Assembly (NCBI GenBank): GCA_028023455.1
Contig: JAQFVV010012402.1
Span: forward strand, 13,000,292 to 13,064,291
Length of the DNA stretch: 64,000 nt
Direction of reading: 5' to 3'
Source of the DNA: Epiperipatus broadwayi
Lineage: Eukaryota > Onychophora > Udeonychophora > Euonychophora > Peripatidae
Part shown: positions 34,060 to 45,307 of the stretch, piece by piece
How the letters are laid out: the number at the start of each line of letters is the position of its first letter
How positions within the stretch are numbered: the first letter of the stretch is position 1
Program-made: the position numbers and the translations under genes
The notes under the pieces: model-generated
Databases searched by the model: none
Told to the model about the DNA's origin: nothing
Seen by the model: only the letters and a program-made list of their open reading frames with translations

Positions 34060-36830
34060 GTGACCATTACAATATATATACACATTATCTTAGTAAGCCA
34101 TAAGTGTTGAAATGTCTCTTTAATATTTATTATTATGAAATCAGTAATCATACCACCGAGTCTCATGTTCCACCCTTTTCTCAGCCGGCTCACAAATTAA
34201 ATTGAGACCAAGTGTAATCTCATAAATATCATTCAGTAGGATATTGAATCACAGAGAACTGATAAATGAGTTGAAGTATGGTCAGATTCTAGGTCTCAAC
34301 CCCTCATCTGGTTCAGCTTTGGTGTAATTTGCCTGAAATCTGGATTTTATTGCATGAATGTTCAAATATGACCATTACACTATTAATTTAAATATAATGC
34401 AGGCTTATAACTTATTGGTTTAATGAACAGGAAGTTCAGTCTTAATCTTGATACATGGATGGAGAAAGAAGCAAGATGCACGCACTAGTATAAAAATAGA
34501 TACAATTAAAAATTTAAACACTTCCACACTTCCACACTCTTCATTTCATTTAAATTTTAATTATATTTTAGTTTTGAAGTAAATAGTTTGGTTTATATGT
34601 CACTATTTATTATAAATCAATGTTAAAATTTAAAGTTTTATAGTTTATTATCTTCATGATAGAGTAAAAGAATAAATGTTATCTACACATTGTTTCTCCT
34701 TAAAAGCATAGATTGAATTGACTTATCAAACAATAATTCCTAAAAATGTTAAAGAAAATTTTAATAGTTTCTCAAAAAAGCCAAAGGAAAAATCATATAA
34801 GGAAAACTGTATTGTTTCATCGTTATAACCTTAGTTAAATTCTGAATTTTGCTATAAAACTATCTCCAGCATGTTTTAACTAACTTTTACTTAGTCATTA
34901 TTATTAATTATTTGTTACAAAAATTATCAACCTATATATGTCAAACTCAGATATAGAATTATGAATTTCTGTAAGATTATTAAATCTATAAAAAAAAAAG
35001 CATTAACAATTATTTAAAATTGTTTTATAAGGTTATCATAAAAGACAAATTTATGAAAACTAACTTTTAAATTATCTTAAAGAATAGACTGTTTTCAAAT
35101 TATTTTATGTTAAAATGAATAACCTAGTTATTCATTTTAAGTTTATTTATTTATCTAGTAATTTGAATAGTTTTTCTGAATTGTCTGTTGCTAAAATATG
35201 TTACTTGATATTTAAAATAAATAAATAAAAGCAGAAATAACTAAGCTAACATCATTCAATTAATTAATCTAACTAAAAGTTAACTGATAATAATATAGCT
35301 GTATAAAAAGCAATTTATTTTTTTAAAATGCTCTTTGAAATGAATTATTTGCCATCAGCTCCTGTTATTTTACATGTGTGAAATTATTGCAAATTTTTTC
35401 TCCAAAATATTTCTACATATATATGTGTCTGCTCTACTCAGTAAAGTATAGTGTATGTATTTATATATCACTCCAATAAGAGAACAAAAGGACTGAGAAG
35501 AGATAGTATTCCTTATATAAAGAAAATGAACTATTTAATCTCTAAATGGTATTATAGTTATTGTATATGTATATTTTTTATTTTAGAATTATTATAATCA
35601 TTAGTTTATAAGTATTATATTATTATTATTAGATATTATATTATAACAATGTTTATACAAACGGTGTTCCAGAGGTGGAATTTGTAAGATATATAGTTGG
35701 TTATTTTATGGGCTAATTTATTATTCCAGAGTTTTTCTGAATGAGTATTTAAAAGTATAAATCATTGTACCTAGAGATATAACAGCTTTTTGTATATTTC
35801 TGAACAATATTTTGAATGAAAGTGTGATAAATATCAGTAGGTGTATGAGAATTTAAATAATTTTTATATAAGTGTTATCACCATTGTGGAATAATAAGTT
35901 TGTTGGTATACATATAATTTTTGTATGTGCTTGTGAGATGAAGTAATTATTCATATGTTTACTATTAGTATTAGCTCCATGCTTTTTATTATTAGTAGTA
36001 TTTTGAGGCATGTTTAAGTGAATATTATATTACTTTATTCGTATTTAGACACTTTATGATAGAAAGTGAGGCTCGTTCATTCATCAGCACTGCCAACACT
36101 TAGTACAAGTGTTCAATAGTATCTTTTCTAGCTTATATTTTCCATGTCCACTATGCCTAAAATTTTAATGTTATAATATATTTTGGTATATAACTACAAG
36201 CATGTGCAGCATTACAATTTATTATTAGATCCATTATAATTTTTTTTATTTCAAATATATTATCAGTATCAAGCATTGTTATTTCCTTGCCCCAACATAG
36301 GTATTGTTAAGGTTACAAGTGTTGTTATATTGAATAATATTTGTTGTTGTTGTAATAATATTTGTTAAGCATCTCCACACTGATATTTTAATACTATTTT
36401 GATAAAGTAAAATGTATTTTATCTCGTAGTAGCCAGGACAAAGGCATATAGGTATATTGTTTTATGTTATAGGTGCTGAATTTTTGAAATAAAGATTGTC
36501 AGTGCTTGTATTATAGATAAAGATGGTGTTGGATGGCACCATTTTCACGCTGAAACTATAAAATATGAACATTCACGGGCCGTTGATTTTAATAATTTTT
36601 CTGTGCTTTTTTGTAATGCGAAAATAAAAACAAAACAAAATCGTCTTTTTTAAATATTATTTTTGGTAAAACAGTTGTTCACAATTTGACATACTTATTT
36701 TTAACATTGATTTGAATCTTTTTGCAGCAAAAAAGTAAATGGACAGTGGGGGAAGGGTGGGGGGAAATACACGCACCAAAAATCACACGTGACAAAAGTA
36801 CAGTAGTTCATAATTTTGACAGTAGGGACT
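34060..36830. other. AT-rich region, no gene recognised
   Basis: The part 34100-34460 is fairly complex (CACCGAGTCTCATGTTCCAC, CTCATCTGGTTCAGCTTTGG) and has no partner in the window, so it might be unique host sequence. A perfect 31-nt palindrome, TTAAAATGAATAAC with its complement, lies at 35110-35140. The rest is low-complexity AT. Confidence 0.4.
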
Positions 36831-36859
36831 TTATTGGTGACACTTATCTTTTCTAAATA

Positions 36860-37400
36860 GAGCATAAAAATGTAAGTTTTATTACATTTTATTTATTAAT
36901 CTTCATGTAAAAAATACATTTATAGTTAGATATCTTTTGCAATTACATAGTGAGAATAATGTCGTTCGAAATACAGATTCTGCCTGCAGGAAATGTAAGT
37001 TCATTTTTTTATTATTTATTCATCTTTATGTAAAAACATTTATAGTTAAAACACTTTATTTATTTATAGTTATATATACAGTAATGACCGCTAGATATAC
37101 ATTCCAAGTGAAAAGTATGCATAAAAATGTAAGTTTTATTACTTTTTTATTTATTAATATTTACATTTAGACAGAGTTTATTTATTGTTAGATAAACTGA
37201 TTAAAGTTGGATCTTTCTAATGGTGTCTATCTCCACTCTATTTATAGTTAATTTATTTACAGTTATATATACAGCAAAGACCGCTATAAGTGAAAAATAC
37301 GCATGTAAATGTAAGTTGTTTTTTTTCATTTTTTTATATTAACATTTAGACTTAGATATAGTTACATACACTTATTAAATTTGGATATAGTTATTAGGGG
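36860..37400 (+). repeat. Tandem degenerate repeats with splice-site-like edges
   Basis: AAATGTAAGTT occurs four times, at about 36868, 36993, 37128 and 37309. Each is followed by a T-rich stretch and TTATTAAT/TTATTCAT-type sequence. Two units are preceded by TTATATATACAG and then 47 or 36 bp with GACCGCTA. GACCGCTATAAGT appears once more at 37448. So two units look like a short exon between ...ACAG and GTAAGT, but a decayed tandem repeat explains the pattern equally well. The 77-codon frame across it is probably chance. Confidence 0.45.
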
Positions 37401-37578
37401 AGGGGGGAAGTAGTTAAGTTTTTTAAAAATAGAGGGCGAAGTGTTCAGACCGCTATAAGTCAGTTTTACCTTATTTTTTATTAACGTATACTATTTAAAT
37501 GATAATAATAAATGTAAAATAAAATTAACAAATTAAAATTTGATTCATGTTTTTTATATCGTATACTTTTTAAATTAT

Positions 37579-37690
37579 GTTACGGCTTTTTTTTATCAAT
37601 TTTCTATCAGATATTTTTTTACTTGTGTTACGGCTTTTTTTTATATCAATTTTCTATCGGATATTTTTTTACTTGTGTTACGACTTTTTT
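37579..37690 (+). repeat. Tandem repeat, period about 48-50 bp
   Basis: GTTACGGCTTTTTTTTAT occurs at 37579 and 37627, and GTTACGACTTTTTTT at 37677, with AATTTTCTATC(A/G)GATATTT between them. Confidence 0.75.
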
Positions 37691-37743
37691 TGTTGTTGTT
37701 TAAATAAAAAATAATAATCGTAATAAGAGTAAAAGTTGTTATG

Positions 37744-37826
37744 GTTAGATTTAGGGTTAGTTTAGGGTTAGGTTTAGGGTTAGTTTTAGCGTTAGTTTTA
37801 GGATTAGGGTTAGTTTTAGGGTTAGT
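37744..37826 (+). repeat. Degenerate TTAGGG-like (telomere-type) tract
   Basis: The tract is made of TTAGGGTTAG words mixed with TTTAGGG, TTTTAGGG and TTTTAGCG variants. TTAGGG is the telomere repeat of many metazoans, so this may be an interstitial telomeric sequence. The irregular period also fits a simple-sequence expansion unrelated to telomeres. Confidence 0.55.
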
Positions 37827-37909
37827 GTTCTGTTTGTTTGTAATGCTAAAATAAAAAAATTCAAAATCGTAACTGTACTTGGACAGAAGAAAGAAACTCA
37901 AACTTTTTT

Positions 37910-38375
37910 AAACAACAACAAACACATACAAATGTCTTCTTTACTTATTAAACATGTTTATAATATTTGCTTTTTATTAAATTTACAAAAAAAACCTGTA
38001 TATTTGGACTTTTCTTACTGGATATTTTTTTCGTACCGCTCTTTTTTACTTCAAAAATATACAGACGGTAGAATCTTCTTTGATCTCATGGAATGTTACT
38101 AACAGTACGTTACTTGACACATTACCTAATTGTAACTCAGTAAAAACATAGATATTTAACATTTTCCCAAATAAAAGTTCAATACAGTACGTTGTAAAAA
38201 GTCTTATAATTATTGTTTTAAAAAATCTGAACATTTCAATAGTTTAAAATAAAAAAAAAATCCAATGAAAACAACATTTCAATACAATTCAAATACAAAC
38301 TCTCTCATCAAACTGTAATTATTTTATAAATTGTGAAAATTCGGAAAATGTATTTGCTGCTTAGTGACATTACAT
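37910..38375. other. AT-rich, nothing recognised
   Basis: The 62-codon frame on the minus strand (38046-38234) has no recognisable motif. Confidence 0.5.
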
Positions 38376-38379
38376 GCTG

Positions 38380-38530
38380 TACTGCAACGCGCCATAGCGG
38401 CCTGCATTCTGTAGCACAACAAAAAAAGTTGTATTATAGAAAACGCGGGTTCGAACGTGTCGGCCACGGAAACAGCATTTTTATGTGTTTTGGCGCTAAA
38501 ACCGCACCATAGAATGGCGTCTTTAGCTAT
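38380..38530. other. GC-richer island, unidentified
   Basis: Contains GCGCCATAGCGGCCTGCATT and a hairpin ACGCG-GGTTCGAA-CGTGT at about 38443-38460, followed by GGCGCTAAAACCGCACC. The GGTTCGAA word recalls a tRNA B box, but the loop has eight bases and no cloverleaf can be drawn. No ORF. Confidence 0.3.
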
Positions 38531-40215
38531 AAGATGAGTACCAGATTGTCTTTTGTAAATAACAGAACTGTTGGGTAATAAATAACACTTATATAATAAA
38601 ATTGTGCAAATGGTTTTTAAGAAAGATACACCAATATATTAGTTAATAATATCTATAAATTATAAATAGTAAATTAAAAGAAATAATCATAATTATTGTA
38701 AATAAATATTTTATTATTAATTAAATACATTTTTGTTTCATTATCATTATGACATCATGGCATTAGCACATCTATTTATTAGAAAATCTACTTTAATAAT
38801 ATTTGCATTAATAATTAATTACCTTGAGAGTATATTTCAATGGTCACATAGTGTTTATATATTCATTTTGCTTAATAAATATTTAATTATTTACCTACAT
38901 TCTTAAAAGATAAATGCTATATTATTTGCTTCGTTTTAAATGCACTTATTATGTAGTGGGTAACATAAAAGATTACTGCATTCTACATTATTTTGAAATT
39001 TTTTATTTAAATTTACAGTAAAAAATACAAGATTTCTGTATTTTATGGTCAATAAAAATGAAATAATTATATTTTAATAATTGTAAAGTATTTAGAAATG
39101 TTTTTCAAGTTATTATTAGTATATAATTTTATTTCTACTTTCTTTAAAATACTAAGATTCGAAAAATAAACTAAAAGAAATGTCAAATGTTTCATGTTTA
39201 GTTTAATAATAATCATCATCATATTTTGTTAAGAAATTAAAGTATTATGATTTATATTTTGTTCCAAGTGCATTTTATTCTGAATTTGAACACTGAGATG
39301 TGATATTTTAATATTTGAGATAAAGATACCTTAAGAATTAAGATAAAATATTTTGAATTATAAAAAATAACTTTATATTTTAATAAATATATTTATCTGT
39401 GGTATTGTCTATGAGAGGACTCATACTCTGGACTGCTGTTTTAAAATCCATGTCATAACCGTGAATTGCTGTTAGTTAACCTGCGACCTTATTATCATTT
39501 TTCAGGTTATATATTGGTTTTGGCTTGCAAACATGTTGGCTTTCAATCGGTCATAGAATACCAATCATTCTCAGGTTACTATATATATATATATATATAT
39601 TAAGTGTATGTATAGTACAACTAATAAGTGTTCATTTTAACCACAAATCCATCTACATATGCTAGTCCAATTTTCTGTTTGATATTTTATGATGTTGTTT
39701 TTAATTTCTTCAGAAGGAAACTTTTCTTTCTGAAAGTCTTTAAAACTATGTATACATTTCCAAAATATTCTGCATATGAATGTATATATACATGTTCATG
39801 CATTATAAATATATATATATTCACATTATGATTAAGTATATATATATATGGGTAGCAAAAACATCATAATGAACTATATTTCTTTTTTATAGTAATTTAT
39901 ATATAAATATATGTTTGGGGAAAATGTATACAGTATATATTTGTATCTGCAATTAAATCCATATTAATAATATCTAATGCATATATAAATAACGTTACTT
40001 TTACTGTCCTATGTTGTTAGACAATTTCAAAACAATATTATTATGTTTTCATTTACTATATAATATTCAAATATATATATATATTATTAAAAAATTATAC
40101 TTAAAAACAAATTTAGAAGACTTTATATGTGTTGCTTTGTTATGCACATTAGTGTCTAACATAGCCAAATATATAATTAATACATTAAAGTATTGTTTTC
40201 TTGAAAGTTTGTGAT
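38531..40215. other. AT-rich, nothing recognised
   Basis: An (AT)n run at about 39580-39601 and further ATAT tracts up to 40083. Two 67-codon frames are chance. Confidence 0.5.
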
Positions 40216-40221
40216 GATAGA

Positions 40222-40449
40222 ATTTTAGTTGTATTTATATATTGGACTGTTTTCATCATCTAATATTAACTATTGAATGTCTTTAGAAAAATTTAACTTT
40301 ATTTAAATTTTCCAATTCCATTCAATTGTATGTGCTATTCTAACAGTTGAATATAATTGGAAAATTTAAATAAAGTTAAGTTTTTCTAAAGACATTCAAT
40401 ACTTAATATTAGATGATGAAAATAGTCTAATATATAAATACAATTAAAG
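40222..40449. mobile_element. Palindromic MITE, about 228 bp
   Basis: Arms of about 100 bp are near-perfect inverted repeats: TTGTATTTATATATTGGACT ... TTTAAATTTTCCAATT on the left, and AATTGGAAAATTTAAATAAA ... AATATATAAATACAATT on the right. About 20 bp separate them (near 40322-40345). There is no coding capacity. The superfamily cannot be told because no clear target duplication is visible. Confidence 0.75.
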
Positions 40450-40583
40450 TGCTATATCTTACAAATGCAACTTTAATAATATTAATATATTTGAGGTTTA
40501 CCCTATCAATTTTGGTGCCTGCGGCAAGCCTTAAAAGGCTTAATTAAAATAGTTTACTAAACAAAGAAATGGATATTATATAT

Positions 40584-42483
40584 TGTAACGTTTTTCACGT
40601 TTTGGTAGGCCTTCAATTATGCACTAGAATTCGTGAGTTAATCAAGCTATGAAGCATAAAAATATTTCACTTATATTTCTAAAGAACACACCTATATTTC
40701 CTGATTAACTTGACCTAAGAATTGATATGATTTTAATTGCTGGCAGAATCAGTTTTTAATTTATAAAAGAGAATATACATGTAAATGGAAAAAAAGGGGT
40801 GATTTATTTTTTAAATTATGTAAGGAAGGAATAGAAAATATTAGGCATTTGTTAATTGACTGTGAATGCTTGAAAACAGAAAGGGTACATATAATGAAGT
40901 TATGGAAGAATAAATATGAAAAAAGTGATTATACGGAAAGTGAATTATTGGTTTTTATGCTGGGTTTGGGAAAAAATAACGGGGATTGAGATATAAAGTA
41001 AAATAGAGTTGACAAAGATTATGTTGTGGAAATGGGATGGAGCAGAATATGGGAAAATTTAGAGTGTGAAATGAAAAATAAAGTGACTAACAGGTTTATC
41101 TGGGCATAATTGCTGAGATATTCTTGACTTTGTTTAAGGAGAAGCTATAATACATCACATCACATCGATTCTGCATCAAGCATATTGTAACTTATAAAGT
41201 AATATTTACAAGATCAGGTTTAAGATTTTTCATCAATTTATTTTAAAAAAATATTCCTCCTAAACTTAATTAAGAAATAAGAGTATATTGGTAAAGTAAT
41301 TTATACACTACGCTAAAATTAAATAATAAAAATCTATCAATTTATTTTAAAAAAATATTCCTCCTAAACTTAATTAAGAAATAAGAGTATATTGGTAAGG
41401 TAATTTATACACTACTCTAAAACTAAATAATAAAAACCTAACATCCAAAATTAACAACATAACTAACTAAAAATTAGGCATGTACAATGAAAGTTTTTTT
41501 TATATTAGTATTACAGATTTATTACAACACATTAAGCATTTAAACATCCTTAATAATAAAATTATAATATTGGAAAGAAACACACATATTCAGATAATTA
41601 TTTTAACCATTGGATTCAAATATCTTACTTTGAAGTATTAGCCAATGTCTCTTCTTTTTGTCTATGGTAACATTTTATTATTTAAAATTCAGTTCGCAAA
41701 TCTTTTATATAAAGTTATAGCCATTAACTTATCGGTAATTTTCAAGCATTTACATAGGTGATTGATCTTTGTAGTAGTCTGATTCCTTTCGATAGATAGT
41801 ATGCAGTACTGTTTTTTATGGTTTCATTTCCTTCATATCTCTGATCCTTATTGAGGTAAGATTAGATGAAGATTTAGGTGACTTTTTCCGAGAGAAGGTG
41901 TCAGCAAATGATCTGGTTCTATTCACACATGTGGAATAGGCTCACTTTAAATCTAAGTGGCAACATTTTATTTTTAATTTTAAAAAAATATACCTGAGGA
42001 CTTGACCAAAACACACAGGTAAAAAAAGATTCATTTCCAATGTCTGCTCCTTTTATATTCTAGATCATTTTTGAGAAGTCCTGAACATATTTTCTTTATC
42101 CTTTGTTTTATTATTCTATAATCTTCCACATTATTGCTTTTTTTTTCAGCTACAAAGTTTTTTTTTATGGATTATTTTCACCATCTTTAAGTAGCTTTGA
42201 AACTTTGATTGTAATCTGCATGTGAAATGTCTTTTCGATATCTGAATTAAGTAATCTGTATGCACTTTCCAATATCAACATTATTTTGATTAAATTACAT
42301 AGATAAATAAGAAAAAAAAATCAACTTTTATTGTATGTTTTTTTTTTCTAAAAAAATTATACTACTTAAAAAAAATTAAATATCGTCTTTTAAATGATCT
42401 TTACATTTTACTCTTTGAAGTTTTTTTTTAAATATTGCACAATGCCAAATATATATTTGTATCATATATAAATAAATAGTACA
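40584..42483 (-). repeat. LTR W2, 3' LTR of the Ty3/gypsy element
   Basis: On the minus strand it starts TGTACTATTTATTTATATAT directly after the pol remnant and ends AAAAACGTTACA at 40584. It matches W3 (52200-53580) over its whole length apart from an inserted LINE fragment (40772-41165) that replaced about 24 bp. A minus-strand TATAAAAGG box is at 42049-42057. The near identity of the two LTRs over the stretch 41200-42430 suggests a fairly recent insertion. Confidence 0.75.
40772..41165 (+). pseudogene. LINE family L, C-terminal fragment inserted in LTR W2
   Basis: Starts at REYTCKWKK in frame, then LCKEGIENIRHLLIDCECLK, the zinc-knuckle region, in which the first knuckle Cys is now Phe. 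It continues to the 3' tail ATACATCACATCACAT. The sister LTR W3 lacks it, so the insertion came after the LTR retrotransposon arrived. Confidence 0.75.
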
Positions 42484-42499
42484 ATACCACCAGGGCCAT

Positions 42500-45303
42500 G
42501 GAAATAAAATAAAATAGGGGTTTGAATTTATTTTATTCTCCATATATCAATCTTCATAGAGACCTTGTATATCATGTCCTGGTCTTATATGGTTTCAGGG
42601 ACCTAGCATTATAGGTTTTTCTCCTTCATTATTTTCTAAAGTGAAGGCATTTGGGCCATCCTTTCAGGTGATCTGGTAAAGTCTATCATACAACTTTTGG
42701 AACTTTTGAAAATATGTTTTCCAGTCTGACTCATGGGGTTCACTTTGACCCATACCATATCTCCTTTTTTAAACTTGTCAGTTCTGACTTCTTTTCGCAG
42801 TGTCCAGAGCTTGGCAACTCTGTTCCAATTTTGCCCTTGCCTTTTCTTGTTCTCTTCTTTTATCAATATTTTTTGGGATAGTGGGTAATGTAGATTTATA
42901 TAATTGAGGTACTACTGCTCCAAATAGAAGTCTTATAGGTGGAAACCCTGTGGATTCATTAAGAATCCAATTTATAAAATTTAATATATGAGGAAGCTGT
43001 TTCAACCATCCTCTATGGTCAGAAGCAGTATGTACCCTGAAGAGGCATCCCAACTCTCATCATCCACTCGCATGGGTTGGACTGCAGATTCCATATGGAT
43101 GACGTTTTAGCTCTATCCTCTTTATCCACTTGCCATTCATACAATGTGAAAGGTGTACCATGGTCTGACAAAATAGCCCTAGATCTACATATCTTCTCAA
43201 AGTATTGTGTCTCAAGGACCTGTATGGCATTCCCAGTATTTGCCTGAGACACCAAATATGCTGAAACCCACTTTGAAAAAATGTCATATAACACTAGTAT
43301 ATATTTAATTTTTTTAAAATCTGGTAATGGCCCATAAAAATCAACAGCCATCAGGTCATTTTGTTTGTTAGGAATGATAGGACTCAATGAGCCCTGATAT
43401 GATTCATTTGCTGGTTTTGTCTTCTGACAGGTTTTGCATGCTCTTACTATGCTGACAACCTGTGTTCATATTAAGCCAGTGATACCATGTCCTCAATAAG
43501 CCTTCCACTTTATTAACTCCATAATGTCCATACAAATTGTGGGTGTACATAATAAGTTTTGTGAACTCTTTGGTATAATCATCTTCCACTGATCCCTTTG
43601 TAGGTCAGTGATATAACAGAGGATCCCTTTTTTCAGTTGGTGTCTATTTCTGGTGTTAATTTGCAACATTTCTCCTATTTCATTTTTGATTTCTAGTTTG
43701 TCAATAATTTTTTTGTAGGTGGGGCTTTGCCATTGCATTTTTTTCACTGCAGCAGCATCCTCTAATTCTACATTCACCAAACAGATACCTTCCATCTGCA
43801 GATGATTTTGAGCTTAATGTGTCAGCCACCACATTTTTGGTGCCTTTATAATACAGGATGGAATAATTGAACTCTTGAAGAAAAAGGTTCCACTAAATTA
43901 GCCTACTATTTGTTAAATAACTGTAGTTTAAGAATTCCAGGCTCTTATGATCCATCCTAACAATTACTTCTGATCCTATCAAGAATTGGCGGAACTTCTG
44001 AAATGCCCACACAACAGCCAAGGCCACTTTCTCCATGACACAGTAATTAATCTTTGCACCTCTCAATGGTCTGCTGACAAAATAAATTACACCCAGGGTA
44101 TCATCCTCCTGAGCTTGCAAAAAAACTACACGTAATCCATATGACTACTGTTCGCCTGGACAATAAACGGTTTCCTTAGGTCAGGGTAAACCAACATCAC
44201 TTGGTTAAGGAACTTTTCTTTAGTAACCCTGAAGTTGGTTTCATGCTCTTCCATCCATTTTCATGATGTGCCCTTCCATAATAGTTGCAACAGAGGCTCC
44301 ATGTTAAAGTTTTTGTAAAATTTATTGTAGAAGTTACACAGTCCCAAAAATGTCCTAACTTGTCTTGGTGTGTGAGAAGCTGGGAAATCTCTGATTGCTG
44401 GATTTTGTCAGCTGAGGCCTGATTCCATTTGCATTAATCAAATGCCCTAAGAAATTTACTTCTACTGCTCAACAGCTTTTTGTAGGTTAATGCAGATATC
44501 CTTCATTTTGCCCTCTTGTAAAAACATCTTGAGGTGTTGTAAGTGTTCATGAGAGTTACTAGATGCAATAATCACATTATCCATATATATAGTGATTAAC
44601 TTCTTGACCTCATGGGACAGTACCTGGTCAAGACATTTTAACAAGCCTGCGCCAATATTCTTTAGAGTGAAAGACATTCTATTGAATGAATTAGTATGAT
44701 ATACCATTATATCAAAATGGTGTGTTCTTCTGGTTGGCAGGGTGCAACTTGATGTGCCAATAGCTGGCAGTCAGATCCAGCATGGAAAATATGTTCCCCC
44801 CAAAATTTATTTACCAACTCATTAATTAGAGGTGGAACATTTTGATCAGATCATGTGATCTTGTTCAATTGCCTGGCATCCAAGCACAGTCTTATGGGTC
44901 CTTTTTTTTTACAACCACTAATGTGTTATTATATGATGATGAATCATTGGTGATAATATCCCACTCCTCCATTTTAGCTAATTTTTTCTCTACCTCAGCT
45001 CTATATTGGTGTAGCACTGGGTATGGATCTTGCCTGATATGGTGTACTGTCAGCAACCTTGATTCTGTGCTCATATCCTTTAATAATTCCAGGTTTATCT
45101 GAAAAAATTGATTTATATTCAATTAGAACTTCTTTTAGTGCCCCTCTTCATTCCCCCTTTCACTTCATTTATTAGTTCATCAATCCATGCCTCTATTAAA
45201 GGACTTTCCATCTCAAGTTCCATATTACATATGTTTTTCTGATTTCGTTCTTATCCGCGGCCCAAACTCCATTTCTTCCCCTTTGCAGATAATCCTTTCA
45301 TCT
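42500..45303 (-). pseudogene. Ty3/gypsy pol: RT, RNase H and integrase, broken
   Basis: The minus strand gives, in order, reverse transcriptase (about 45190-44460: VVVKKKDP; YMDNVIIAS at the Y-x-D-D box, whose second Asp is Asn), RNase H (44120-43893: DHKSLEFLN, then VADTLSS), the integrase zinc domain (His pair in HNLYGHYG, C-K-T-C near 43425), the integrase core (43387-42900: AVDFYGPLP and ILSDHGTPF carry the first two acidic residues; the Glu lies in the following S-N-P-C-E-W segment) and the C-terminal region to 42636. RT before RNase H before integrase is the Ty3/gypsy order. Frameshifts and stops in every domain make it inactive. Protease and gag lie beyond a 5.7-kb insertion. No env-like frame was found. 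Confidence 0.88.
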
Positions 45304-45307
45304 TTAT

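Noticed and set aside
37641-37901. Minus-strand ORF with N-P-K-T repeats
   Set aside because: It is the translation of the TTAGGG-like tract, not a repeat protein supported by anything else.
38440-38465. Possible tRNA gene (GGTTCGAA word)
   Set aside because: The loop has eight bases, and no acceptor, D or anticodon arm can be paired.
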